A stretch of 64,000 nucleotides of DNA from Alcaligenes sp. SORT26 (GTDB taxonomy: Bacteria; Pseudomonadota; Gammaproteobacteria; Burkholderiales; Burkholderiaceae_B), in contig NZ_CP070975.1 in NCBI RefSeq assembly GCF_017377875.1, positions 3,162,001 through 3,226,000 of the forward strand, given 5' to 3'. Below, piece after piece: positions 26,499-34,499 of the stretch (its first letter is position 1; every line of letters starts with the position of its first letter). The position numbers were made by a program, and so were the translations under genes. The notes below the pieces were generated by a model. That model was not told where the DNA came from. It saw only the letters and a program-made list of their open reading frames with translations, and ran no database searches.

Positions 26499-26727
26499 CT
26501 GATTGAGGGGCCGTAGCGGCGTTGGGGCGGATCAGGTGACTTGCCGCAGGCAGATAATTGCGTAGGGGTGCAAGCACCTTGCTGTTTGAGTTCGACGCTT
26601 GTGGTTTGTCCGGGGGACAAACCACCGGACGAGTTCAAGGTGCGCCCGTAGCGATTATCTGACCAGGGCACCGGTGCGCAGCACCGGCAAGTTGCCAGCC
26701 CCAACGCCGCTACGGCCCCTTAATCAG
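26499..26727. repeat. 229-base nested palindrome
   Basis: Outer arms of 29 bases at 26499-26527 and 26699-26727 match at 28 of 29 positions. Inside, GCACCTTG (26574-26581) pairs with CAAGGTGC (26636-26643). At the centre GTGGTTTGTCC and GGACAAACCAC (26601-26625) pair perfectly around a GGG loop. All pairs share roughly one axis, so the element folds into one long hairpin. An extra hairpin, CCGGTGC/GCACCGG, lies at 26671-26687 in the right half only. It contains no coding frame; target-site duplications were not seen. Confidence 0.85.
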
Positions 26728-26868
26728 CGTCTTATAGCTACCTTCTTTATCGCGTCGAACAGTGGCTTACTCCGAGCCTTGAGCCATCCCTACCTTTACA
26801 TGCCTGGATATTTAAACCTAAGCCCAGAAAGCTAGGCCATTCCAAAGAAAGCCGCTGAGACAGTGCTT

Positions 26869-27171
26869 TTACCCACGCACAAGATCCGCATAAATCCCGC
26901 CATCCCGCAGAACCAAAGCGACTCCATCCCCACGCTGCACGGTCTCATCCAGCACACGGGCAATCAACAGCGGCCCTGCATCGCTGGCCACCGTCGCCAG
27001 CATATAGACCCCCGCTTCCTCGCCAGACAAGGCACTACGCGTCAGTTCAGTGACCACGCCAGACGCACACATCTCAGCCTCAAACCCATCCCCATGACAC
27101 TTAGGACACAAGAACCGCACCGGAAACATACGATGATCACACTGCACGCAACGAAACACAGACGGACCCAT
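26869..27171 (-). CDS. DUF35 OB-fold / zinc-ribbon protein
   Basis: A 100-residue protein of the DUF35 family. The N-terminal zinc ribbon has Cys pairs CVQC (residues 8-11) and CPKC (22-25); the OB fold follows (GVVTELTRSALSGEE, then LLIARVLDE). Such proteins form obligate complexes with thiolase-fold enzymes. The start ATG overlaps the stop of the thiolase-like gene, so the two are translationally coupled. It is the last gene of the leftward operon. Confidence 0.88.
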   Translation of the reverse strand: MGPSVFRCVQCDHRMFPVRFLCPKCHGDGFEAEMCASGVVTELTRSALSGEEAGVYMLATVASDAGPLLIARVLDETVQRGDGVALVLRDGGIYADLVRG

Positions 27172-28331
27172 CACAAGGCCTCCAAAACAAGCGCCGTCGA
27201 GCACATGCCATAGCGATACTCCACCATGCCGTAACCCGTGACCAAACCATAACGAGCCTGCGCCACCTGACGCTCCCCCGCCTGACCGCTCAACTGATGG
27301 ATCACCTCCACCAAACCATGCAAGCTGCACGCCGCTCCAGCCTGCCCGGCCGATAACTGCCCGCCAGACGTATTCAAAGGCAAACGCCCCGTCGCAATCG
27401 ACTCGTGAATAAACCGCTTGGCCCCGTCTGCATCAAAAAAGCCCAAATCCTGCAACTGTGCCAAAACCATGACTGGATAATCGTCATAAATACTGACCAC
27501 ATCCATCTGTGCAGGACTTAAGCCCGAGTCCGCCCACAAAGCCGGGGCCAAAGCCGCCAGACCCGTGCTCAAACCATCGCTTTGCTGATCATCAATATTG
27601 TGAAAACTGCGTAAAGCCTTCACCGTAATTGCAGGCTGATTCTTTGCCGCCGGATGATCCTCGCGCATCACAATCAAGGCATTGGCCCCATCCACTACCG
27701 GCACACAATCCAGCCGCGTCAGTGGGTCCGCCACTTGAGGCGCATTCAAATAGTCATCCAGACTCATAGGACTTTGATACGCCGCCCCAGGATTCATGCT
27801 GGCCCACAAACGCTGACGCATCACCAGCGCGGCATAATCCTCCCGCTCCAAGCCTAACTTACGCATCTGATTCGCCGTCAGCATGGCAAAGCGATGATTC
27901 GGACTGCCCGCGCCCAAAGGCCGTAAATGATCGTAAGTTGTCTGGTTATAGTTCTCGACCAGTTGCTGGAAATCCTTGGCCTGAAAATGATCGCCCGCCA
28001 CAATCGCAATACAGCGGGCATCCCCTGCCTGAACCGCGCGGATCGCGTGTTGCAGGATATTCAGACCGCTGGCACCGCCATTGCTGTCATCCATAATCCA
28101 GCCCACCTTCAAACCCAGCTTCCAGGCCAGGTCAATCGCCCGATCAGGCGCGTGGGTAAACGAGGCCACTCCCAGGCCATCAATATCGCTGGCCTGCAAA
28201 CCGGCGGCGGCCAAGGACTGTTTGAAAGCCTGAGCCAGCAGCTCGGAGGTGCTGAGCTGACCGCGCCGGGTATAGGTGACTTCAGTGGCCCCCAGAAGGC
28301 GTACCGTATCCAGATTGAAACTAGGCGTCAT
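27171..28331 (-). CDS. Thiolase-superfamily protein lacking the usual catalytic residues
   Basis: A 386-residue thiolase-fold protein related to the SCP-x / lipid-transfer branch. At the place of the nucleophilic Cys (usual form CxSG) the sequence is SNGGASGLN, with Gly86 where Cys is expected. The usual C-terminal GHPxGA motif reads GQAGAA near residue 329, so the catalytic His is Gln330. A Cys remains at about 377. It is encoded with a DUF35 partner, as in benzoylsuccinyl-CoA thiolase BbsAB and the steroid retro-aldolase Ltp2-ChsH2; Ltp2 also lacks the Cys. A C-C lyase or structural role is therefore possible; the substrate is unknown. Confidence 0.85.
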   Translation of the reverse strand: MTPSFNLDTVRLLGATEVTYTRRGQLSTSELLAQAFKQSLAAAGLQASDIDGLGVASFTHAPDRAIDLAWKLGLKVGWIMDDSNGGASGLNILQHAIRAVQAGDARCIAIVAGDHFQAKDFQQLVENYNQTTYDHLRPLGAGSPNHRFAMLTANQMRKLGLEREDYAALVMRQRLWASMNPGAAYQSPMSLDDYLNAPQVADPLTRLDCVPVVDGANALIVMREDHPAAKNQPAITVKALRSFHNIDDQQSDGLSTGLAALAPALWADSGLSPAQMDVVSIYDDYPVMVLAQLQDLGFFDADGAKRFIHESIATGRLPLNTSGGQLSAGQAGAACSLHGLVEVIHQLSGQAGERQVAQARYGLVTGYGMVEYRYGMCSTALVLEAL

Positions 28332-28352
28332 ATCGAATTCCTGTGGCAGCGA

Positions 28353-29969
28353 TCAGCGGCGAACCTGATAGCCCGCTTTTTCTCTATCCCAGGTGTCGGG
28401 GCCAATGCCACGATCACGCAGGGCAAACTTTTGAATCTTGCCATTTTCCGTGGTGGGCAAGACTTCAGCAAACTCAACAAAGCGCGGCACCGCAAAGTAA
28501 GGCAGGCGGCGTTCGCAGTGTTGCAGCAGCTCCTCGCAACTGACCGTGCAATCAGGGCGCAGCACAATCATGGCCATGACCTCGTCCTCGGCCAGCTCGG
28601 ATTTGGCGGCATAGACTGCGACTGTGTGAACCGCAGGATGGCTGGCCAAAGCCTGTTCGACTTCATACGAAGAAATGTTTTCACCACGACGGCGAATCAT
28701 GTCTTTCAGACGGTCCACAAAGCGGTAGTAGCCATCGGCATCGCGCACGACGCGGTCGCCCGTGTGGAACCACAGATTCTTCCAGGTCTCGACCGTCTTG
28801 TCGGGCTGACCGTAGTAACCCAGCGCAAAAGCATAGGGCTGATCGGCACGTAGCAGCAGCTCGCCGACTTCACCGTCTGGCAGCGGGTTGTCGTTCTCGT
28901 CTACAACCAGCGCTTCAAAACCTTCAGACACGCGGCCCATATAGCCATTGCGCTGTTCCTGAATGCCACGGCCCATCACATAGTTGGTTTCGGTAGAGCC
29001 AAAGCCATCCAGCAGATGCATATGGCAGCGCTCCAGAAACTGGCTGTGAAACTGCTCCGGCACACCTGGGCCCAGTGCAATACGGGTTTTGTGCAGCTTC
29101 TCTGCCGCTGTCTCGGGCTTGGACAGCAAAATAGGCACCATGGCACCCAGCAGATAGGTAATCGTAGCGCCGGTTTCGCACAGATTGTCGAAGAACCGGC
29201 TGGCCGAAAAACGCTTGTCCACTACCATGCAGGCGTCGCTGACCAGGGCCTGGAAAAAGGTGTTCAAGGCATTGGTGTGGAACATGGGCAGGCAGGTGTA
29301 CAGCACATCATCGGGCTTCATGCCCAGCTTGCTGGCGGTGTAGATACCCCACCAGTAAAACTGGGCGTGCGGGCACTGAACCCCTTTGGAGGGACCAGAC
29401 GTACCGGAGGTGTACAAAATGGCCAAGGTGTCACCGGGGCCGATATCAGCAGGCTCGCAGTAATCGCCCAAAGGAGGCAGATCGCATGTGGCTACCGACA
29501 GGGTTTGTGCCGCTTCCTGGCCTTGAATCAGCCAGGCTTGCTGGACGGCAGTCGCACTGAGATCCACATCAGCCAACAAGGGCGTCAGATCCGTTTCCAC
29601 CACCAGCAGGCTTGCCTGGCTATTACTCAAAATGTGCTGCAACTGCGCACCGCGTGAAGCGGTATTGATAGGCACCACAATCGCGCCCAACCAGCCACAA
29701 CCCAGCACCATATCCAGGAATTCGTGGCGATTGGTACACAGCAGGGCAACACGGTCGCCACGCTTGATACCGGCACGGCTCAAGCGGCTGGCACTGGCGG
29801 CAGCAGCCTGCAAGGTTTGCTGGCCGGTGTAGCTGTTTTGGCGGTCTGAGAACAGCGGAGCATCACCCATACGCTCTGCGCGCAGACGCAGCAGGGCAGG
29901 CACCGTGCGCTGTGTGGCAGGTATTGAAAACAGCGGCAATTCAGAAGCAGGAATGGAATGGGCGTGCAT
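28353..29969 (-). CDS. Acyl-CoA synthetase (AMP-binding family)
   Basis: A 538-residue adenylate-forming ligase that activates a carboxylic acid with ATP and CoA. The P-loop-like motif is YTSGTSGPSKGV (about residue 190), the DRLKDMIRRRGENIS hinge motif is near 420 and the C-terminal catalytic Lys is in ENGKIQKFALR. ATG 29969 is chosen for GGGAGACAGATTGATC before it; the longer frame has no such site. It heads a leftward operon with the thiolase-like and DUF35 genes (21-base gap) and is divergent from a Bug receptor gene. The acid substrate cannot be named; the closest sense is crotonobetaine/medium-chain type. Confidence 0.9.
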   Translation of the reverse strand: MHAHSIPASELPLFSIPATQRTVPALLRLRAERMGDAPLFSDRQNSYTGQQTLQAAAASASRLSRAGIKRGDRVALLCTNRHEFLDMVLGCGWLGAIVVPINTASRGAQLQHILSNSQASLLVVETDLTPLLADVDLSATAVQQAWLIQGQEAAQTLSVATCDLPPLGDYCEPADIGPGDTLAILYTSGTSGPSKGVQCPHAQFYWWGIYTASKLGMKPDDVLYTCLPMFHTNALNTFFQALVSDACMVVDKRFSASRFFDNLCETGATITYLLGAMVPILLSKPETAAEKLHKTRIALGPGVPEQFHSQFLERCHMHLLDGFGSTETNYVMGRGIQEQRNGYMGRVSEGFEALVVDENDNPLPDGEVGELLLRADQPYAFALGYYGQPDKTVETWKNLWFHTGDRVVRDADGYYRFVDRLKDMIRRRGENISSYEVEQALASHPAVHTVAVYAAKSELAEDEVMAMIVLRPDCTVSCEELLQHCERRLPYFAVPRFVEFAEVLPTTENGKIQKFALRDRGIGPDTWDREKAGYQVRR

Positions 29970-30324
29970 GATCAATCTGTCTCCCGGCCAACGCGCGATC
30001 AAGGCGGCAAGCCGATGTGCATGGGTGAAATTACTAATATCCTGCAAACAGTATACTGCAATATATTATTTTGAAATTCCTGTCCTTCACCGGAAAAACC
30101 CGAAGTAGCTGATGCCACCAAGCAGTGGTATTTCGCGCAAACCCAGGGCCGAGGAAGACAGAAAAGGGGGCGCCTGGCAGGCCGGACAGACACGGCAGGC
30201 AGGGCGGTTGATCAGGTTCGTAGACAACAGTCGATCAGCAACAAGCAGTTCAGGCTCATGGAACTGAGCCGATTTGCTTCACAATGACTTTGAATAAGCC
30301 CATAGGGGCAACGGGGATAGAACA
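29970..30324. other. Divergent intergenic region, CoA-ligase operon / Bug receptor
   Basis: 355 bases without a gene. It carries an AT-rich stretch with the palindrome CAGTATACTG at 30049-30058 near the ligase side and alternative hairpins at 30246-30270 near the Bug gene. Both promoters should lie here. Confidence 0.55.
30049..30058. promoter_or_regulatory. Candidate GntR-family operator
   Basis: The perfect 10-base palindrome CAGTATACTG resembles the GTATAC-centred sites bound by FCD-type GntR regulators. It is about 80 bases before the acyl-CoA synthetase start, and a GntR gene is 1.4 kb away. Confidence 0.35.
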
Positions 30325-31281
30325 ATGAAGGTATGGCTTAAGTTGGCAACGTGTTGTGCGCTGATGTTGGGTGCACAGGCCCATGCTCAAAACAAGAATG
30401 TGACGCTGGTTGTGCCTTACCCACCGGGCGGTGCGGCGGACCAGTTGGCGCGTGTGATTTCCCAGGAAATGGGCACTCGCTTTGATCAGAAAGTGATCGT
30501 GGAGAACCGTCCAGGTGCCGGTGCCCAGGTCGCCATGAACGTGGTGAAAAACGCTAACCCCGCCTCTTTGGGTACGGTCTTGTTCCTGGCTGATAGCGGT
30601 GCTTATTCCTTGAACCGTCACCTCTACCAGCGCCTGAATTACGACGTTGCTACTGACCTGATCCCCATGACGCTGGCCGCCAAAGCGCCCGTGTTCCTGC
30701 TGGTCAATAAAGACAGCCCCTTCAAAACCGTGCAGGACCTGGTGGCTGCAGGCCAGAAGCAAGAGCTGACATACGGTTCGCCCGGCATGGGAACTGGCAC
30801 TCATCTGCTGGGTGAAATGCTGCGCAAAGAAACCGGTGCCCGCCTGGTGCACGTGCCTTACAAGGGTGCGGGCCCAGCGTTGATCGACGCCGTCAGCGGC
30901 CAGATCGACTTTATTTTTGACGTGCTGACAGGTAGCCGTGGCTTCCTGGAAGATGGCCGTCTGCGTGCGATTGCCGCTGCTACAACCGAGCGCAGCCCTC
31001 TGCGTCCAGACGTTCCTACCATTGCCGAAGCCGGTATTCCGAATGTGGCTTTCACTATCTGGTGGGGTTTTTCGGCCAAAGCCGGTACGCCTGATGAAGA
31101 CGTAGCGCGTTTGACTGAGCAGTTGACCGCTGTGCTGAAAGAAGAGTCCGTCATCAAGAAGTTCGTGGACTTCGGTATTCAGATCGAGCCTTCTACTCCC
31201 AAAGAGTTTGCCGATCTGATCGAGCACGATGCACAGGCAATGGGGCCGACGATCAAGGCCTTGGACATCACGCTGGACTAA
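30325..31281 (+). CDS. Bug-family tripartite tricarboxylate transporter receptor
   Basis: A 318-residue periplasmic binding protein. The signal peptide covers residues 1-22 (ending GAQAHAQ). The family motif VPYPPGGAADQLARVISQEM follows, and then VENRPGAGAQVAMNVV, both diagnostic for Bug proteins. No TctA or TctB membrane gene is nearby, so this is an orphan receptor, as is usual in Alcaligenaceae. It is divergent from the acyl-CoA synthetase operon, which may use the same acid. A clear terminator follows. Confidence 0.93.
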   Translation: MKVWLKLATCCALMLGAQAHAQNKNVTLVVPYPPGGAADQLARVISQEMGTRFDQKVIVENRPGAGAQVAMNVVKNANPASLGTVLFLADSGAYSLNRHLYQRLNYDVATDLIPMTLAAKAPVFLLVNKDSPFKTVQDLVAAGQKQELTYGSPGMGTGTHLLGEMLRKETGARLVHVPYKGAGPALIDAVSGQIDFIFDVLTGSRGFLEDGRLRAIAAATTERSPLRPDVPTIAEAGIPNVAFTIWWGFSAKAGTPDEDVARLTEQLTAVLKEESVIKKFVDFGIQIEPSTPKEFADLIEHDAQAMGPTIKALDITLD

Positions 31282-31300
31282 GTTGTGATGGCTTGAAGGA

Positions 31301-31325
31301 AAAGGGCGCTGCGGCGCCCTTTTTT
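31301..31325 (+). terminator. Terminator of the Bug receptor gene
   Basis: Arms AAAGGGCGC (31301-31309) and GCGCCCTTT (31314-31322) with a TGCG loop, followed by a T-run. Confidence 0.88.
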
Positions 31326-31411
31326 ATTAACCTATGAAGCCAGAAGTGACTCCATTTAGACGGATGGTGTGTCTAGCAATGGGGTGATTCGTGGACTGCC
31401 ATCAACAGCAG

Positions 31412-32080
31412 CTAGGCCAGCAACTCTGCCTGCTTGATGCAATACGCCGAGCCGCAAATAATCAGGTTTTCAAGAATCAACTGCGCTGCCTGTTTCTCCT
31501 GGCGCTCGCTAAAAGCGGTGCATATCGCCTTGGCGCGTTGCATGGTTTCCAGACGGAATTGGGCATCTTGCAAACAGGCTGTGCGCGCCTGATCAGCTCT
31601 GTCGTGCAGGCGTTCCATGGTGTCCACCAGTTGCTTGTTGGGCACCATGCTGATCCAGGCGCTACGAAAGGCCCAGTTCGCCTGAATATTGTCGATAGGG
31701 TCGCCTTGTTGATGTGTCGCCTCAATCCGGCTCAAGGCGTGTTCCAGTGCCAATATGCCCACCTTGCTTTGATTGGCGCAGGCCAGTTGTGCGGCAGGAG
31801 GTTCCAGCAGGGCACGCACTGCGTAAATATCTTCAATCTCTTGTGGCGTATACACCCGCAGCACAAAGCCGCGCGACGTACCGTCCAGCACCCCTTCATT
31901 TTTTAGCTGCATGAGTGCTTCGCGTACGGGCATGCGGGAGACATTCAGGCTGGCTGCAATTTCGTTGTCGACAAGACGGACATCAAAACCGATTTTTCCC
32001 AGGGCAATGTCCTGGCGCAGCATGCCGTAGACTTGTTCACGGATATTGGGTTCGCGTTTTTTGTAGGGGTTGGCAGCCAT
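31412..32080 (-). CDS. GntR family regulator, FCD type
   Basis: A 222-residue regulator. The winged helix spans about residues 10-75 (REQVYGMLRQDIALGKI, then VSRMPVREALMQLKNEGVL). The helical FCD domain follows with EIEDIYAVRALLEPPAAQLA. ATG 32080 is chosen with GGATGAG just upstream; GTG 32104 is in frame. FCD regulators usually respond to organic acids, which fits the nearby receptor and CoA ligase. The palindrome at 30049 could be its site, by inference. Confidence 0.9.
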   Translation of the reverse strand: MAANPYKKREPNIREQVYGMLRQDIALGKIGFDVRLVDNEIAASLNVSRMPVREALMQLKNEGVLDGTSRGFVLRVYTPQEIEDIYAVRALLEPPAAQLACANQSKVGILALEHALSRIEATHQQGDPIDNIQANWAFRSAWISMVPNKQLVDTMERLHDRADQARTACLQDAQFRLETMQRAKAICTAFSERQEKQAAQLILENLIICGSAYCIKQAELLA

Positions 32081-32227
32081 AAGCTCATCCGGCGTCTGGC
32101 GCACGGCAAAAGACTCAAAGGGCTATAGGATACCAAGTAAGCGCAGGGGGCTGAGGCGTTTTCTGTCGGGCCAAGTTGCAGGATAATGGGGTGTTTTCAG
32201 ACCAGCACGTACCAGGAGGGTCAGTCG

Positions 32228-33112
32228 ATGCGGTGGCGGCATGTAGAAATTTTTGATGCGATTTGCCGTGGCGGCTCTCTGACGCAGGCCGCGCAGTTGC
32301 TGCATATCTCACAGCCTGCTGCCAGCAAAATGCTGGCAACGGCAGAAATGCAGCTAGGCTTTCGGCTGTTTGATCGCGTGCGTGGCCGTCTGATCCCCAC
32401 CCGTGAGGCCAGCATTCTGGCCCCTTACGTTGCGCGTCTGCATCAGAATCTGGATGACGTCAGCCGCTTGGCGCGTAATCTGCGCTCCCATCACGAGGGT
32501 TTATGGCGTATTGGCAGCAGCCCGGCCTTTGGTCTGGAGCTACTGCCCGTGGCCTTGAGCCGCTGCCGTCAGGCTCACCCGGCCATGAGTTTCGAGCTGC
32601 GTACCCATCACAGTGGTGAGTTGCTGCAAGCTCTGGAAACGCGCGATCTGGACATGGTGATGAGCTTTGATCAGGGCGAGTCGTCCGGTGTGCAGCAGCA
32701 GGTTCTGGCTCATACCGAACTGGTCCATGTGACTTTGCCGGGTGTTGCTCCTTTGCGCCATTGGGAAGAGATGGCCGAGCGTGCTTTCATCGCTTTAGAT
32801 GCCGACGATCCTGTGGGTGCGATGGTGGAGGACCTGCTGCAGCGCTATGTCCCCGATGTGGCTCCCTTCATGCGGGTTCAGACTCATTACGTAGCCTGTG
32901 GCCTGGTGCTGCAGCGGGTAGGCGAGGCTTTGGTGGATCTGGTCACCGCCCGCGCCATGCAAGGCCGAGGCCTTGTTATCCATCGCTTGCCAGAACCTTT
33001 GCCTATCCCCGTCAGCATTTTGACGGCTCATGATGACGCCGGTTCCGGCTCCCGTGAACGTGTGCTGGATCACATCCGGCAGGCCCTGCTGGAATGTCGT
33101 TTTCCGGATTAG
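32228..33112 (+). CDS. LysR family transcriptional regulator
   Basis: A 294-residue LysR regulator. The N-terminal HTH reads RHVEIFDAICRGGSLTQAAQ, then HISQPAASKMLATAEMQLG. The effector domain follows. ATG 32228 has CAGGAGGGTCAGTCG upstream; the 14 codons before it in frame are unlikely to be used. It precedes a D-amino-acid dehydrogenase-like gene by 106 bases on the same strand and is divergent from the GntR gene. The target is not evident. Confidence 0.92.
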   Translation: MRWRHVEIFDAICRGGSLTQAAQLLHISQPAASKMLATAEMQLGFRLFDRVRGRLIPTREASILAPYVARLHQNLDDVSRLARNLRSHHEGLWRIGSSPAFGLELLPVALSRCRQAHPAMSFELRTHHSGELLQALETRDLDMVMSFDQGESSGVQQQVLAHTELVHVTLPGVAPLRHWEEMAERAFIALDADDPVGAMVEDLLQRYVPDVAPFMRVQTHYVACGLVLQRVGEALVDLVTARAMQGRGLVIHRLPEPLPIPVSILTAHDDAGSGSRERVLDHIRQALLECRFPD

Positions 33113-33218
33113 GCAGAAAGCCGAAACCATAACCCTGGGTTATGGAGTGCGCCAACTATTCATTGGCGCTGTGACCTTGCCCCCAAGACAATAGAGTCCA
33201 GTTATTGGGGGTATTTCC

Positions 33219-34466
33219 ATGCATGTATGTATTATCGGCGCCGGTGTCATTGGTATGAGCACCGCGTTCATGTTGCGCCAGAAAGGGGTGAAGGTCACGG
33301 TACTGGAGGCCGGTTCGCAAGTGGCCGGGCAGACCAGCTTTGCCAATGGCGGACAGCTCAGCTACAGCTATGTGGCCCCCCTGGCCGATCCTGGCGTGTT
33401 CAAGGATTTGCCACGCTGGTTATTGAATAAAGACTCGCCACTGCGCTTCAAACCGGCACTTAGCCCACAGCAATGGCGCTGGCTGCTGCATTTTTTGAAA
33501 GCCTGCCGGGGCGATGTGGTGCGTCGCACCACGGCCCAGATGCTGACCTTGTCTTACTTGAGCCGAGACATCCTGCACGATTGGCAGGAGCGCTTCAATC
33601 TGGAATTTGCGCATCAGACCAATGGCAAGCTGATTGCTTTCCGCAGCCCTGGCCCTTTCCAGCATGCGCGTGAGCAGGCGCAGTTGCAGGCTGATATGGG
33701 CTCTTCGCAGCAAGTGTTGGAAGCGGCTCAGGTATTGGAGCTGGAGCCTTCTTTGCAAGCCTTGGGTTCGCGCCTGCAAGGGGCGATCTACACCCCCAGC
33801 GAGGAAGCGGGGGATGCCTATCTGTTTTCGATGGCCCTGCATGAGCGCATGCAAAACGACAGCGATTATCAACTGAAGTTGAACACGCCCGTGCAGCGCT
33901 TTGTGATGGAAGGGCGTGATATTCGAGCCGTGCAAACGCCAGAAGGCGAGATCCAGGCAGATCAGTTTGTGGTGGCCAGCGGTATGGGTACGGTGCCTTT
34001 GCTGCGTCAATTAGGTGGCCGTCCGCTGATCTATCCTTTGAAAGGCTATAGCCTGAGCCTGCCCTTGGAAGGCCTGAACCAGGCTGTACCCGCTATCAGC
34101 GTTACCGATTACGAGCAGCGCATTGTGTACGCCCGTTTGGGTGAAGTCTTGCGTATGGCAGCGATGGTGGATATTGGTTTTGATGGTCTGGATATTCCTG
34201 CTACCCGTATGGCGACCTTGAAGCAGCAGGTCAAGGATCTGTTCCCTGGCTTGCCGCTGGAACAGGCGCAGACCTGGGCTGGCTTGCGCCCAGCGACTCC
34301 GTCAGGCAAACCCGTGGTGGGCGCCAGCAAGCTGGCAGGCCGCTTGTGGGTGAATGCAGGTCATGGTGCTTTGGGCTTTACCTTGGCTTGCGGTAGCGCA
34401 GCGATTCTGGCGGCGCATCTGACGGGTGAGGCTTCGCCCATTGATGATGCACCGTTCCGTCCTTAA
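33219..34466 (+). CDS. FAD-dependent D-amino-acid dehydrogenase (DadA-like)
   Basis: A 415-residue flavoprotein of the DAO family. The dinucleotide-binding motif GAGVIG is at residues 7-12, with EAGSQVAGQTSFANGGQLSY as the conserved next segment of DadA proteins. The C-terminal motif with GLRPATPSGKPVVGAS and NAGHGALGFTLACGSA is also typical. It should oxidise D-amino acids to keto acids and ammonia at the inner membrane. No alanine racemase gene is adjacent, so the symbol dadA is not assigned. The start is the first ATG, about 10 bases from a GGGGG site. Confidence 0.9.
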   Translation: MHVCIIGAGVIGMSTAFMLRQKGVKVTVLEAGSQVAGQTSFANGGQLSYSYVAPLADPGVFKDLPRWLLNKDSPLRFKPALSPQQWRWLLHFLKACRGDVVRRTTAQMLTLSYLSRDILHDWQERFNLEFAHQTNGKLIAFRSPGPFQHAREQAQLQADMGSSQQVLEAAQVLELEPSLQALGSRLQGAIYTPSEEAGDAYLFSMALHERMQNDSDYQLKLNTPVQRFVMEGRDIRAVQTPEGEIQADQFVVASGMGTVPLLRQLGGRPLIYPLKGYSLSLPLEGLNQAVPAISVTDYEQRIVYARLGEVLRMAAMVDIGFDGLDIPATRMATLKQQVKDLFPGLPLEQAQTWAGLRPATPSGKPVVGASKLAGRLWVNAGHGALGFTLACGSAAILAAHLTGEASPIDDAPFRP

Positions 34467-34499
34467 ACCCGCCCATTTTTTTATTTTTTAAGTAGTTTT

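Larger units (their letters stand above)
25990..26868. other. Gene-poor region of about 880 bases
   Basis: No convincing gene was found. It holds a set of three stem-loops right after the TRAP operon (26013-26111) and a 229-base nested palindrome (26499-26727). The remaining sequence (26112-26498 and 26728-26868) shows no recognisable feature. Short open frames here lack ribosome-binding sites and family resemblance. Confidence 0.6.

Noticed and set aside
26599-26835. Small open frame inside the gene-poor region
   Set aside because: It overlaps the nested palindrome, has no ribosome-binding site and no recognisable protein features.
26863-27213. A 116-codon plus-strand frame
   Set aside because: Antisense to the DUF35 gene, whose zinc-ribbon Cys pairs and overlap with the thiolase-like gene support the minus strand.
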